A stretch of DNA of 54,202 nucleotides from Symsagittifera roscoffensis. Lineage: Eukaryota; Xenacoelomorpha; Acoela; Convolutidae. Location of the stretch: positions 1 through 54,202 of the forward strand of contig NW_026971595.1 in NCBI RefSeq assembly GCF_963678635.1. The letters run 5' to 3'. Under the pieces are notes generated by a model. That model was given only the letters and a program-made list of their open reading frames with translations, was not told where the DNA came from and made no database searches. This document shows positions 9,313 to 18,726 of the stretch, piece by piece (within the stretch, counting starts at the first letter, position 1; every line of letters starts with the position of its first letter). The translations under genes and the position numbers were made by a program.

Positions 9313-10268
9313 AATTACCTCGTCCCCGTGTGGTGAAATAGTGTATTGGTTCCTGTTTTGTAGCTGTTATCTGATTTCCGAACGGATTGGTTTTCATTGT
9401 GCGGCTATGTCGATCCCCTTTTCTCTGCGTATAGCATACTCATACGCCTCTTGTAGGGTTCTTGTTTGTGCGAGTAACTCTTCGGCTATCTTTTCCTTGT
9501 GCATGTGTGCCGTAAACATGTCTCGCACCTACTCGTCCTCTCTGTCCCCGCAATCGGCTCTGGAAGCCACCTCGACCAGATCAGCGTGAAATTGTTCCAG
9601 GCTTTCCGTTTTCTTCTGTTTTCTGCAGATAAAGTTGTGTCTTTCGAACGCGACAACTCTAGTTGTTAAGAATATGTCTTCTAGTGTCGTAATTAGCTCT
9701 CTTGTTGTCACCGCGTGTAGTACAAGACCCGGGCGTTATGCTGAAATTGGCGGTGGCCCTCGGCTCCCAGGCAACGGAAAATGTAAATTCTTACTTTAGC
9801 GTCTGCTTCATCCCATCGGAATGAATTGCATAGGACTCCCTTTTCTCGGGCTTTCATCACGTGGTTTTCCCAACCAACTCTCTTTTCTTGATTGCGAACC
9901 TCCCGATTTTTCCTCTGAGCGTCTGTTTCTTCATTTATTTCGACCTCATACATCGGTTCTGTGGGCTCGACGAGTGGAGGTATATTTCTTTGAAGATTTC
10001 TTGCGACCCCATCTTTGGCAAATAATGTCATCTCAAATATCGCTGCCAACTTCGACCATTCCAGTGGTTGCTCGCTTGAGGCTTTCTCCCAGAATGGGTT
10101 GATATTCAGCGGGTTTTTTGAGTATCCTGCCGACTGCGCCATGTCATACCTCAACGTATGAGGGTGAGTATAATGAATCCGAACGGATTGATAAATGTAG
10201 TCTTTATATGAATTTGAATAAATTAGCTGTTGTTCAGAAACATAAATTATCGTCTGAGACTTGCTCAT
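9313..10268 (-). pseudogene. gag: gag of element B
   Basis: The gag starts with ATG at 10268, 16 bases after the LTR-like end. The first frame runs to 9708 and holds the capsid N-terminal half (NPFWEKASSE, NLQRNIPPLVEPTEP, FRCLGAEG). After a frameshift near 9735, 9711-9529 continues with MTTRELITTLEDI..AFERHNFI and QFHADLVEVASRADC, a typical retrotransposon Gag helix pattern. A TAG at 9529-9531 sits where Trp is expected, and the frame continues beyond it (VRDMFTAHMHKEKIAEELL) to about 9400. Several lesions, so not functional. Confidence 0.75.
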
Positions 10269-10283
10269 GGACTATAGTCGGCA

Positions 10284-10388
10284 TGCAGCCGTATCAAGGT
10301 CAACTGACCAAGTAATATATAAATAAATATGTTAATCAAATTAAAAAATAACAACGATAATAAGTTTATCGATCCGTACCGGATGACA
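10284..10388 (-). repeat. 5' LTR-like end of element B
   Basis: Read on the minus strand it starts TGTCATCCGGTACGG and ends ACGGCTGCA, giving the TG...CA ends expected of an LTR. It aligns with 1224-1328 and, more weakly, with 50112-50229. A TATA-like TTTATATATTA lies centrally. It is very short for a Gypsy LTR, and no tRNA-complementary site is obvious immediately downstream. Confidence 0.55.
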
Positions 10389-10756
10389 ATCGCAGTGAAA
10401 TCTGACAACTATTTGGAAACTAGAAAACGATCACCTTTTATTTGACTCTTTCCTGTTAGATTGCGGAGTTTGTCTTGATTCTAGGGAAACAATGAATTTC
10501 AATTACAAAAAACGCAAAAATGAAACCACAAAAATTTAAATTTGAACCGGTTTTTCCTCAAAAACATCAAACCATCACTAGCTATAAAATGTCCAAGGAA
10601 TCAGCAGACAGCATAAAAATAACTGAGCTTGACTGACTGATATGTTTCAAAAAAGACAGCATTTTTTCGAGATTATCCAACTTCTATCGTATCTGAGTCA
10701 CTTAACAGCCAAAAATAACTAAATATGCCTCTTGATTTGAAATTGATGCTGCCATG

Positions 10757-10880
10757 TCTGATTGGCTAACTATAACCAATCAAATTCAAGCAACACGGTC
10801 AAGTTTTTCAATTAATATTTCCGCCAGGTGAACATACTAATCGAAAAAGATCAGTGGAATGGCTTCAGTATAACAAATTT
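10757..10880. repeat. Dispersed repeat copy 2 (pair with 248-365)
   Basis: This is the partner of the segment at 248-365: TCTGATTGGCTAAC, AACCAATCAAATTCAAGCAACA and AAAAAGATCAGT occur in the same order. It lies about 370 bp outside the 5' LTR of element B. Confidence 0.4.
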
Positions 10881-12521
10881 CTACTTTTTTGGTCAAACTG
10901 GCTGACAATTTTAATGGCTTGAAGTTTAAATTGAAGTACCTGAGCATTTAGTTCGAGTTTGATTGACCAAGAAGCCGACCAGGTTCAACCAATATAATCA
11001 TAGTTCAAGATGAAGAAACAGTGAATTTTGATCATTTAGTGCATAACACCCCCATATGGCAACAGTCAAATTTGTATTAAATGATAGAACTTGTTTTTGA
11101 AGTAGTTTTTGCAGTTTGAAAAGAAACGCGGGACAGAAGCTAATAGTTTAAACTTTATAACGATCACAAGACTGCTCGTATTAGGGCAAAGCCCTAAATG
11201 TTCCGATTGCCTTTTAAAGTCTATGGAAGCAGTAGTAACTTGAAAAAAAAAACGTTTCGTGAAATGTATCCCCCCACACGCCCTATAATTTATAAAGTGA
11301 TAGATTTTGCTTCTAGTAACAAACCAGTTATGGCAAATAAGCTTCTTTCACCCAATTTGGAACGAATTCTAAGACATGTTAAATCTCCGAAATTTGTCAG
11401 AACCCACCCCTAGCACAAATATTCCATTACCTTCGTTACAAAAATCGGAACAATTACAACAAAAAAGTTCATCAGAGCAATCCTTATGTAAACAATACTT
11501 CTCATTTACCCAAGAGAACTAACTCCACCCCAAAATTCCTAGTTCCAATACGAACGTAGCAATTTAAATGCTTGCCCGTTAAACTCAAATGCTAGTTCGG
11601 TAAACTTCTAAAAAAACGAAAACCAGTAAATAAATGCACTGAAACAGAAACTTGATTGCAAAATGTGCTGAATTTGAATCCAGTAGTGTCGGTAACCGAG
11701 CCAACCGGATAAACTTCGGACTAGATACGGTTCGAAATTTCGATATACGAATGCTGTTAACAAAATAATTGGGCCACGTAGACATTCCACCAATAGGCTA
11801 AACGAACTATCCCCGCCCAAAAAATCAAAGCTCCCGTTCGAAATATGCCATTCAGAAAAATTAATAATTTTTGTTCAAAATACTAAGTTGATCGACAGAA
11901 ACATAAACTGAATAATTTCAATTTGGTAGAAATTTTTATTTTTGTTCGTAGTTGTTGAAAAGGTATCAATTATATGGTAAGATTAATGACCAGCAAAAAA
12001 AAAGAAAGACACGTTTTGAAGCAAATATGAAAAACTTCGGCTTAAAAAATTTCGGGTCTGAAGGAAAAAGTCATCACTTTTCAAAATTTTTTGAGTTTCG
12101 TTTTGCTCAGCTTAAATGATTGTTACTGGCAGTGACTCAAACCAATTTGCCTGCACTGCACTGCTTTGACACATTCTTTCATTGCAGCTCAGAACTTGAC
12201 TGATAATGGTGAGTGGTGGGACAAAAGAGAGAACAGAAGAGGTTATATGAAGCATAGTGTGGTCTAGTTGACAACAATTGTGCGAATAGCGGGTGAACAG
12301 ATCAGAGGTCACGTGGAGGGGGGGGGGAGATTGCATACTAAAAGACATAAACTGACCTGTCTTCTCTGAAACACACCCTACTCCAGTTAGAATGAACGGA
12401 TTGGGGCAAAGTGTACTGGCTGCTAAAAATCCTCTTATTCAACCACACACGCCTCTAAAGAATTCATTAAGAACTGGCACGCGCATAAAAATATCAGTTT
12501 CAGATCAGCCCAACTTTATTT

Positions 12522-12546
12522 CTCTCTCTCTCTCTCTCCCTCTCTC
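12522..12546. repeat. CT microsatellite
   Basis: A run of TC dinucleotides interrupted by one CCC, in the host DNA about 90 bp before the Polinton. Confidence 0.8.
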
Positions 12547-12627
12547 ATTCCCAGATGGTTAGAATGAGCTATTTGGCCTTGTCTGACCATCACTCTGTGC
12601 TGATCAAACGAATGTTCAGTGTGTTAT

Positions 12628-12633
12628 TCCATG
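12628..12633. repeat. Target site duplication, left (TCCATG)
   Basis: TCCATG directly precedes the first base of the left TIR and is repeated exactly after the last base of the right TIR (31422-31427). Six bases is the size made by Polinton/Maverick integrases. Confidence 0.92.
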
Positions 12634-12895
12634 AGTAGTATGCATATAGTGCGTTAGGATCGGGGGGGGGGGGGGGGTTGTCATACATGGATGACCATTA
12701 GGTATAAATCATAATGGTCACCATGTATTAAATGATCAGCAATGGTCACCATGTAATAATCCTAATTGTCACCATGTATAATTTTATACCTAATGGTCAC
12801 TATGTAATAATCCTAATTGTCACCATAAATAATTTTATACCTAATAGTCCTCATGTAAAACTTCGGTATATTATTGAGTATTCCCACTGAACGTT
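12634..12895. repeat. Left terminal inverted repeat (262 bp)
   Basis: It matches the reverse complement of 31214-31421 from AGTAGTATGCATATAG to the ACTGAACGTT end. It has G16 at 12662-12677 (13 C at the other end). Inside is an array of ATGGTCACCAT or ATTGTCACCAT motifs, with starts near 12687, 12714, 12742, 12765, 12793, 12816 and 12844. One 51-bp period is present here that the right end lacks. Confidence 0.93.
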
Positions 12896-13800
12896 GTGGA
12901 AACGGGAATGGAATTAGGTTTTGGTCGGTGCATGTTTTCCCTTCTAAAGTTTGGGGGTATTGGTTTGTTTACATGTAAAATGACGTTATATACCTATTAT
13001 ATGCGACCAAACTATATGGTATATAGAAAAGCACAAGATTTTGGCAGCGTAGCTTAACTGTTGGCTGCGGTGAACGATTTCCTTCAAAAATGCATGTTTT
13101 ATTACTGAATCTCGAAGAAAGCAAAATTCGTCAAGTGCGGCGGCCGCCACCTCTATTTAGGCAAAAATTAATAATCAATTTGACCAAAATAAGAATGAAA
13201 AATTTCGTTCAGCCAATTGAAGGTAAAAACAAAGAAAAATTATGGAACACTGAAAACTCTAAAATGATGAAATTGGCTTGAAAATTTTGACATTTCCATT
13301 TTCCGTTTCTACAAGAGACTGAAAAATAAACGTCTGAAATCTATGACAAAAACTTTGATTTGATAGAAAGGTTGAAAGAGCTAAAAGGTTGAAGTGGCTA
13401 AAGATCTTGAAAAACGAGAACACTGATGAAAGCCAAAAGTGCCCATTAATTTTGCTGCAACCATTTCTAAGACGTGTACCTAACTTGTTACTATAAAATT
13501 GAAGTGGAACAAAATTTCTTGGGGTCCGAGTAGAGGAAAACGCATGGCGCTCGACTCTCAGCCGAAAGGCGGCGTTTCGAAACCCGTCCGGAAATTGTAC
13601 TGAAAGGAGGCAACAGTAGCTGGTATGGTGATATCCCCCCATAGATCGATTTTGTACTTTTTTTCTCACTTTGATAAAAAGCTTAACTTCTCGAATTACT
13701 GCTATTCAGTTAACAATTGGGTAAAATTTCAATTACTAAAAGAATGTATTGTTCAAAATTGAATTGTAAAATGTATAAATCAACCATATTAAATGGTTAG
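12896..13800. other. Left subterminal region of the Polinton, noncoding
   Basis: No convincing gene lies between the TIR and the protease gene. Frames of 63 codons (plus, 13090) and 136 codons (minus, 13669-13259) show no domain, and the latter crosses a tRNA-like sequence. It probably holds the 3' untranslated region of the minus-strand transcripts. Confidence 0.5.
13536..13592 (+). repeat. tRNA-like (SINE-type) fragment
   Basis: GGCGCTCGACTCTCAGCCG followed by GGCGTTTCGAAACCCGTCC resembles the anticodon-to-T-arm part of a tRNA-derived SINE, with GTTTCGAAACC close to a polymerase III B box. The D-arm part (GTCCGAGTAGAGGAAAACGCA) is poor and I cannot fold a full cloverleaf, so this is a remnant or chance. 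Confidence 0.3.
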
Positions 13801-14247
13801 TTAATGGGTACGCATGTGAGTTAGGAAACGTTTCAAAACATGATCAGTTATATAAACAAAATCAGAAGCATCACCATTAAAGTTTTTATCAAAAATCAAA
13901 TGTGCAATATAAATACAAAAAGAACCGCACATGGTAGAGTTTGAGTCTTGCATGGGAAAGTTTGTCATCAATTCAGTCACTTGATGAAAATTCTCGTTCA
14001 ATCGTTTATACAGATTGGTGTACTGCCAGAGAGGAAGACCGAGAGGATCAGCGAAGTATAAAACATTTCTTCTGTTGCATATCACAATCCAATGTGTCCC
14101 CGGAGAATCTGATTTTGAAGTGTTCACAATCATAAAGATGTTGTTTGGGATGTGAGGTGGAAAATTGTCGGCTGCAAATACTCCAAAAAACTTATATTTC
14201 AGATGATTACAATTCTGAATGAGGTCCTGCAACTGGATTTCATCCAT
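13801..14247 (-). CDS. PRO: Adenain-like maturation cysteine protease (PRO)
   Basis: This is the Polinton cysteine protease, related to the adenovirus maturation protease (C5-type), thought to process capsid precursors. From the ATG at 14247 it has 148 residues. The catalytic set is visible as GTHWIV (His52), FADPLG (Asp67), Gln100 in MQDSN and MCGSFC (Cys107), with seven residues from Gln to Cys as in adenain. The frame is open up to 14331, but the start at 14247 fits best. It lies two bases after the TGA (14252-14250) of the capsid gene, and MDEIQLQDL is a plausible N-terminus. All catalytic residues are intact. Confidence 0.92.
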   Translation of the reverse strand: MDEIQLQDLIQNCNHLKYKFFGVFAADNFPPHIPNNIFMIVNTSKSDSPGTHWIVICNRRNVLYFADPLGLPLWQYTNLYKRLNENFHQVTELMTNFPMQDSNSTMCGSFCIYIAHLIFDKNFNGDASDFVYITDHVLKRFLTHMRTH

Positions 14248-14249
14248 TT

Positions 14250-15557
14250 TCAGACTGTCGAAATGGGAAGGACGTTCTTTGTAACTTTGCGGTCGGAGGT
14301 AATAAATACATTGGATGAGCGTATACCCCAAACAAAAATTTCCAGGTTTGCTGTCAAAGCGTTTGAGAATTGAAGATCGAGTGAAACTGAGCAGTTAGTA
14401 AGTTCTGGATGCAAGAAGTCATGAGCTGCCTGCTGTGTGCTAGTGAGATCAAAACACATAATAAAGTGCTGTTGGTAGTTATCCAGAGTGATTCCCAGCC
14501 CGCAGTGCAACAAACCCAGCGCTGATAGTGTGTTGAAGAAGAGACGCTTATGATCTTGTGTACTGATTGGTGTACTTGCTATTGGTAAACCATTTCGTCT
14601 CAAAGTAACTTGCTCCAGTCCAAATTTTTGATAATGAAAAGGATTCGTTCGGTTTGTTCCTAGAAATGCATTATTTGTGTTCAATGCTATGATAATTTGT
14701 CTCACCGGTTCACGAGCAAAAATATCTTCCTGTTGCCAGCTGCGCTGACCAGCTGTTGCAAGAAATGTTTTTGTAATTTCTTCTTGATATGGGTAGTTCG
14801 CAGGAGTTTTGAGCAAAGTTGATTCAATGGCAGAGAGCACATGGTCGGTCACAGTCATTTTTCTAACATATAGGTTCGCTTCGAGTATTTGCAGCTTGTA
14901 ATGCTTGGCAGCATCTTCCGATATAATGAGAAAATCTTCATGAGAACGTCTGTAGGAAAGTCTGAGGGTAACACCGCTCAACAAATGCTTGTCACATGTG
15001 AAAAAATCAACTCCAGCGGGTCCATAGAACCAAATTTCCCTCGATTCACGGACCAGTTCTCGTTGAGATGTGAAATCAGCTGCATCTATTGCAGCGGGAT
15101 TGTTTTCAAAACGATATCCCTGACACTTAAACCATGAGTCCTTGGCTCCTTTGCTGTTAGAAACTTCTGTTCCAATAAAGCTTTTATGCGCAAAATTACT
15201 ATTGGCATTTGAGATTTTGAGTCCATTAGCAGAGAGGGTACAGTCAGAGAAAAGGGAATACAGGGAGTTGTTTACGAGGAACGGTGAATCAGACACAGTA
15301 GGATCAGTGTTGTCGTATCGCAGATCAGCTCCACTTGATTGCGTTACTTTGCATCGTATTTCCAAATAAATTTTTTGCAGGTCAACAAAATTATTACGGT
15401 CACCGGTGATTTCAAATTCAAGCATTGGTCCATTAGGTGAATAAACAGGTCCAATTTTTTGATCAAAAGCGTTTTCAAAAGTAATCAAAAGAGGTTGTTT
15501 TTCAAACAAATCTAGAGAGCTATGGGTAGCTTCATTGGGTAACAAATTAGCGATCAT
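14250..15557 (-). CDS. MCP: Major capsid protein (double jelly-roll)
   Basis: A 435-residue protein with the conserved features of the Polinton major capsid protein: PNGPMLEFEITG near residue 42, FVDLQKIYLEIRCKV, FLVNNSLYSLFSDCTLSANG near 93-112, then AHKSFIGTE. Pfam-type annotation in animal genomes often leaves this family as an uncharacterised protein; structure prediction work on Polintons identifies it as the double jelly-roll hexon homologue. It begins at 15557, overlapping the end of the preceding basic-protein gene by 11 bases, and stops two bases before the protease. Full length and uninterrupted. Minor uncertainty about the exact fold, as I rely on sequence landmarks only. Confidence 0.85.
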   Translation of the reverse strand: MIANLLPNEATHSSLDLFEKQPLLITFENAFDQKIGPVYSPNGPMLEFEITGDRNNFVDLQKIYLEIRCKVTQSSGADLRYDNTDPTVSDSPFLVNNSLYSLFSDCTLSANGLKISNANSNFAHKSFIGTEVSNSKGAKDSWFKCQGYRFENNPAAIDAADFTSQRELVRESREIWFYGPAGVDFFTCDKHLLSGVTLRLSYRRSHEDFLIISEDAAKHYKLQILEANLYVRKMTVTDHVLSAIESTLLKTPANYPYQEEITKTFLATAGQRSWQQEDIFAREPVRQIIIALNTNNAFLGTNRTNPFHYQKFGLEQVTLRRNGLPIASTPISTQDHKRLFFNTLSALGLLHCGLGITLDNYQQHFIMCFDLTSTQQAAHDFLHPELTNCSVSLDLQFSNALTANLEIFVWGIRSSNVFITSDRKVTKNVLPISTV

Positions 15558-15969
15558 TTTTTATGTTTGAGAAAAAATCTGCTCGACTTCTCACTCGTCT
15601 GGTTTTTCTTCGAATGGTTGTTTTTCTTTTTCGAGCCCCTACTGACCTTCTTCTTCGTAATCCATTCATTGGTGTCTTTCGACGACGTCGTCTACCACCA
15701 CCGAGTTGTTTTCTTGCAGTTTTTGTGACAGTGTTTTTCAATGCTTGTTTAGGAGACTTCTTTTTCATAGCGACATCAATTAGTTCTGGCGCTGCACTCA
15801 TCAAAAGTTCTCTGCCCAGTTTTTTCGCTGCCGGTAGAATAACCCGTCGTGCAAACGGTATAGCAACACGACCAATACCAGCAGCCAAAGCGCCAAATCC
15901 ACTGCCGCGTTGTCGGTAGTGTCCAGAGAAATGAGGAAGTGAAGCTTGCTTTGCATAATATTGTTCCAT
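15547..15969 (-). CDS. Small basic virion core protein
   Basis: A 140-residue, strongly basic protein. The N-terminus has YRQRGSGFGALAAGIGRVA, a glycine/alanine amphipathic or membrane-active-looking segment, followed by an alanine-rich helix. From residue 70 on it is Lys/Arg-rich, with GGGRRRRRKTP and repeated RRK/RKR clusters, suited to binding packaged DNA. The position between minor and major capsid genes fits a core protein like adenovirus pVI, pVII or pX. Which of these it matches is inference. It overlaps MCP by 11 bases and starts 7 bases after the penton-like gene ends. Confidence 0.75.
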   Translation of the reverse strand: MEQYYAKQASLPHFSGHYRQRGSGFGALAAGIGRVAIPFARRVILPAAKKLGRELLMSAAPELIDVAMKKKSPKQALKNTVTKTARKQLGGGRRRRRKTPMNGLRRRRSVGARKRKTTIRRKTRRVRSRADFFSNIKNDR

Positions 15970-15975
15970 TGGTTT

Positions 15976-16845
15976 TCAATCAAAACGCTTGAATTTTAGA
16001 GTCAACACAACTTTACCAGTTCCTGCAAAGGGCACTAGTCTTCCAGTTTCTGTGCGCAACTGTACCGATATTGATTGTACAGATGAAGTGAATAATTTTT
16101 TGTAGTCTAAATTAGTGAAGTTTTTTCGATGATTAGGTTCAATGCTGCAGGCACTACCGTTTTTGATGCGTCTATTTGAATCAATGACGCGTAACAATGG
16201 GGCCTTTGCATCACCAACAGTTTGGTATTGAATAATGTCAATATAGACAAAAATTAGACTTGTCCCACTTGATAAGTCATATGGGAAATGAGATTCGTAC
16301 AGTTCGTTTCCCTCATAAGATGCATCGAAGGAGGGTATCATTTTGTAACCAATGTGATATTCACCGTTCTCATCAAGCTTTGCATTGTAGCCTAACAGAC
16401 TGGGTATTTGGGGACTTGGGAATGAGATTCCTTCATTTGCGTTCATCCAAATGCTCATGCTATTCGTGATTTCTTGAGGACTCGCATCAAAATGAATTTT
16501 GTCTTTGAGTTTTGTTTTTATCTCATTAATCAATTGTTCTATAAAAGTGTACTCTCCTGATTTGATAAAAACTTTTTCGCCATAGTAGGGTCTGGAAATT
16601 GTATTCCGATTGCCAGCGTTGGATTTACTGGCTACTACTTCGGATGCTCTGAAGTACGTAAATTCCTCATCAGTAACATTGTTTAATTTTGTGGGGAAAA
16701 TTATTTCTGAGAGAGCAACTCTCCAATCTCCGTCTAAAGCTATTTCTTCTTTACAAAAATTTCTAAAACTGGCCAAAGTGTTGCCTGGGAAATAATCCAT
16801 TGATGCTGTTGAAATCAAATGTACAGTAAACTCATCACTGCCCAT
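15976..16845 (-). CDS. mCP: Minor capsid (penton-like, single jelly-roll) protein
   Basis: 289 residues from the ATG at 16845; an upstream ATG at 16872 would add nine residues and deepen the overlap with integrase. The sequence is beta-rich, with FTVHLISTASMDYFPGNTLA at the N-terminus, a W-x-VALSEI strand typical of the Polinton penton homologue (DGDWRVALSEIIFPT near residue 38-52 from the second start), and VVLTLKFKRF at the C-terminus. Together with MCP it would form the icosahedral shell. It overlaps the integrase stop by 11 bases. Intact. Confidence 0.82.
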   Translation of the reverse strand: MGSDEFTVHLISTASMDYFPGNTLASFRNFCKEEIALDGDWRVALSEIIFPTKLNNVTDEEFTYFRASEVVASKSNAGNRNTISRPYYGEKVFIKSGEYTFIEQLINEIKTKLKDKIHFDASPQEITNSMSIWMNANEGISFPSPQIPSLLGYNAKLDENGEYHIGYKMIPSFDASYEGNELYESHFPYDLSSGTSLIFVYIDIIQYQTVGDAKAPLLRVIDSNRRIKNGSACSIEPNHRKNFTNLDYKKLFTSSVQSISVQLRTETGRLVPFAGTGKVVLTLKFKRFD

Positions 16846-18070
16846 TTTCGTTATAATCAGCTTTGTTTCCAATTAAACTAAGTTCTTTTTCATAAAATTT
16901 TCCGCTGATTTCTTCCTTTTCCGCATCAATGAGACTGTATGTTGGAGGGTTTACAGTAGGAATGGCAACTATTTCAAAAACTTCGTCTGTAAAAATCTGC
17001 TTGTAACCTTTTCTAAAAGGCAAGTCAGTCTTCGCTATTCGAACATAGTCACCAACATAAAATTTTGAATTCTGTACCAACTTCGATGAACTGTTTGCAA
17101 TTAATGAAACTAAAGCAGGTACATGTTTTCTTGTGACCTTGTTTGGAGCCAATTTTGTTACTCTATTAACGCGTGAGTTAATCGTTTGAACAAAACTTTG
17201 TAATTTTTCAATATAACTGTAAGTCCATTCAAACTCCAAGTATTTGTACATAATACTTTTCAGCGATCGAATGTTTCTTTCGGCAAACGCTGATTTTTTT
17301 TCACTGTGAGTATTGTATTTGATGATTTCTCGTTTAGTACATAACTTTTCGAACTCTCCTTTAAACTCGGTGCCTTTGTCAACCCAAACTTTTTTTGGTT
17401 GTTTTGTTTTGATCATTTTTTTGAAAGCTTCGGTTGTTTCCTTAGCATATTTGGTCTCCAGGGGTTCCACTCGTAAGTAGCGAGAGAGGCAATCGACAGC
17501 AACTAACAAATATCGTACCCCTCGGTTATATTTAGCCAATTTATCAACATAAGCCAAGTCAAGAGACCAAATTTCGTTGATATCGTTAACAATCACTTTT
17601 AGCCGAGGATATGTTTTACGAAACAATCCATACTTTGTATGTGATGATTGAGATCTCAGAAATTTTTCAACTTTTTTTGGTGAGAGTTGACTAGCATTTG
17701 TTAAATTTTTAACGCTACCAAATGCAGCTGGACCTTTCGTGTAGAGTAATTTGAGTTTCTTTTCTTCACTGATAGTAGGATTTCCATTCTTTTGTTGACG
17801 TCGTCGCAAACGATTCTTTACTGCTTTCATAGTTTTTATCATCGTCGTCATCGTCGTCGTTGGTGTTGGGGAAAAATTCTTTTTTCTGGGTTTTTCTTTT
17901 GTCTGATTGCTTGGTTCTGGGTTTGAGAGTTGTCGATCGAGTCTTCGAAGAGGAGGGTTTTGATCTCTTCGAGTACTCAGTTGTCGGGTTGTCGTCGGAG
18001 ACGAAGGAGGAAGAAGTTGAGAAGGGCTTAGCTGCTTCGCTCTTAAGCGAGCGGAGAATCTGTTTGGCAT
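16835..18070 (-). CDS. INT: Polinton integrase (retroviral-type DDE)
   Basis: Catalytic Asp171 (IWSLDLAYVD), Asp231 (VWVDKGTEF) and Glu264 (AFAERNIRSLK), counted from the ATG at 18070, form the DDE triad with 32 residues between the last two. A C-terminal beta domain (YVGDYVRIAKTDLPF) follows. The first about 95 residues are Pro/Ser/Arg-rich, overlap the preceding gene by 305 bases in another frame and look like shadow coding. Translation may begin at an internal ATG (17851, 17842 or 17830), giving about 331-338 residues, the usual size. The catalytic part is uninterrupted. It makes the 6-bp target duplications seen at the element ends. Confidence 0.93.
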   Translation of the reverse strand: MPNRFSARLRAKQLSPSQLLPPSSPTTTRQLSTRRDQNPPLRRLDRQLSNPEPSNQTKEKPRKKNFSPTPTTTMTTMIKTMKAVKNRLRRRQQKNGNPTISEEKKLKLLYTKGPAAFGSVKNLTNASQLSPKKVEKFLRSQSSHTKYGLFRKTYPRLKVIVNDINEIWSLDLAYVDKLAKYNRGVRYLLVAVDCLSRYLRVEPLETKYAKETTEAFKKMIKTKQPKKVWVDKGTEFKGEFEKLCTKREIIKYNTHSEKKSAFAERNIRSLKSIMYKYLEFEWTYSYIEKLQSFVQTINSRVNRVTKLAPNKVTRKHVPALVSLIANSSSKLVQNSKFYVGDYVRIAKTDLPFRKGYKQIFTDEVFEIVAIPTVNPPTYSLIDAEKEEISGKFYEKELSLIGNKADYNENGQ

Positions 18071-18716
18071 AAGTGTTGGACACTAAGCTAGGATCAAGAT
18101 TCAGTTCTTTCAAAATTTGTGGATAAAAAACACCCTCAAGTTTTTTTGTGTTTTGCTGTGTATCGTACAAAAAAGATTCAATTTTAACGAGTGTTGGTTT
18201 TCCTTGAATTAAAACATATCCGTCAACGTCTAAAGTCAAGGATTCAACTTTGAACAACTGCTTTAGCACGATGTTTGCCCTTTCCAATTTATTAGCTTCC
18301 AATAGCTCTTGAATGGATTCCATAACCTTTCGAAACACTTCAGCGGTTTTTCCATTACTTTTTTCATCGTTTTTTTCTGTTCTCTTTGAACTTGTCTGCT
18401 GCAGTGAATTGTTTGATTCAAAAATTTTTTCTGCTTCATCATCACCGTCATCACTGAAATTAGTAAGTGCAGATAAATTTCTTTTTCGGTGCAGATTTGG
18501 TACTACATTATTAGGGGTTAAAGGAATAGGAGATGTTGGGTTTAATGGTGGTGGAGAGTCACGGCTGATATTTCGTTCTCGAAATCGTTGTATGTAATTG
18601 AGTTGAGATGATTTGTCGTTAATTAATGGATTATGAAGGATTTGAGATTGTGGTGCAGTTTTTTCATCTGGAGCATATGTTTTTCGAGGAATGAGGATGA
18701 ATTCTTCAGCATACAT
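17766..18716 (-). CDS. Conserved Polinton protein upstream of integrase
   Basis: A 316-residue protein with a MYAEEFILIPRKTY start, a motif I associate with the ORF lying directly upstream of integrase in many animal Polintons. A central alpha-helical region (RKVMESIQELLEANKLERANIVLKQL) and a compact VLIQGKPTLVKIESFLYD segment precede a Ser/Thr-rich tail ending in a seven-Asp run coded by TCATCG repeats. It overlaps the long integrase frame by 305 bases. Function unknown; fusion or frameshift expression with integrase is possible. It starts 10 bases after the preceding stop. Confidence 0.75.
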   Translation of the reverse strand: MYAEEFILIPRKTYAPDEKTAPQSQILHNPLINDKSSQLNYIQRFRERNISRDSPPPLNPTSPIPLTPNNVVPNLHRKRNLSALTNFSDDGDDEAEKIFESNNSLQQTSSKRTEKNDEKSNGKTAEVFRKVMESIQELLEANKLERANIVLKQLFKVESLTLDVDGYVLIQGKPTLVKIESFLYDTQQNTKKLEGVFYPQILKELNLDPSLVSNTYAKQILRSLKSEAAKPFSTSSSFVSDDNPTTEYSKRSKPSSSKTRSTTLKPRTKQSDKRKTQKKEFFPNTNDDDDDDDKNYESSKESFATTSTKEWKSYYQ

Positions 18717-18726
18717 GCCTGAGATT

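Larger units (their letters stand above)
1224..10388 (-). mobile_element. Degenerate Ty3/Gypsy-like LTR retrotransposon (element B)
   Basis: Read on the minus strand the order is LTR-like end (10388-10284), gag, aspartic protease, RT, RNase H, a spacer, integrase, a basic pol tail, and a second LTR-like end (1328-1224). That RT-RNase H-integrase order is the Gypsy order. The body is enlarged by a tandem duplication (4291-6734 and 6760-9203). Every coding domain carries stops or frameshifts, so the element is dead. The left LTR is followed, still on the minus strand, by a second gag (1208-465), so this is a tandem array sharing one LTR. A diverged member of the same family occupies 50112-54202. 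Confidence 0.8.
10389..12627. other. AT-rich host DNA without recognisable gene
   Basis: I see no ORF with recognisable domains. The longest frames (11198-11413 plus; 12112-12348 and 11585-11820 minus) look random. It should be part of the intron of the Ig gene at 31454-32690, interrupted by the Polinton. Further exons of that gene would lie here or further left on the minus strand, but I could not identify any. It contains a repeat (10757-10880), a G9 run near 12320 and a CT microsatellite. Confidence 0.5.

Noticed and set aside
10284-10388. tRNA primer binding site next to the Gypsy LTR
   Set aside because: Sequence after the LTR-like end (TGCCGACTATAG on the minus strand) matches no tRNA 3' end that I can recognise.
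13259-13669. 136-codon minus-strand frame at the left end of the Polinton
   Set aside because: No domain, and it runs across a tRNA-like fragment; no sign of conserved coding.
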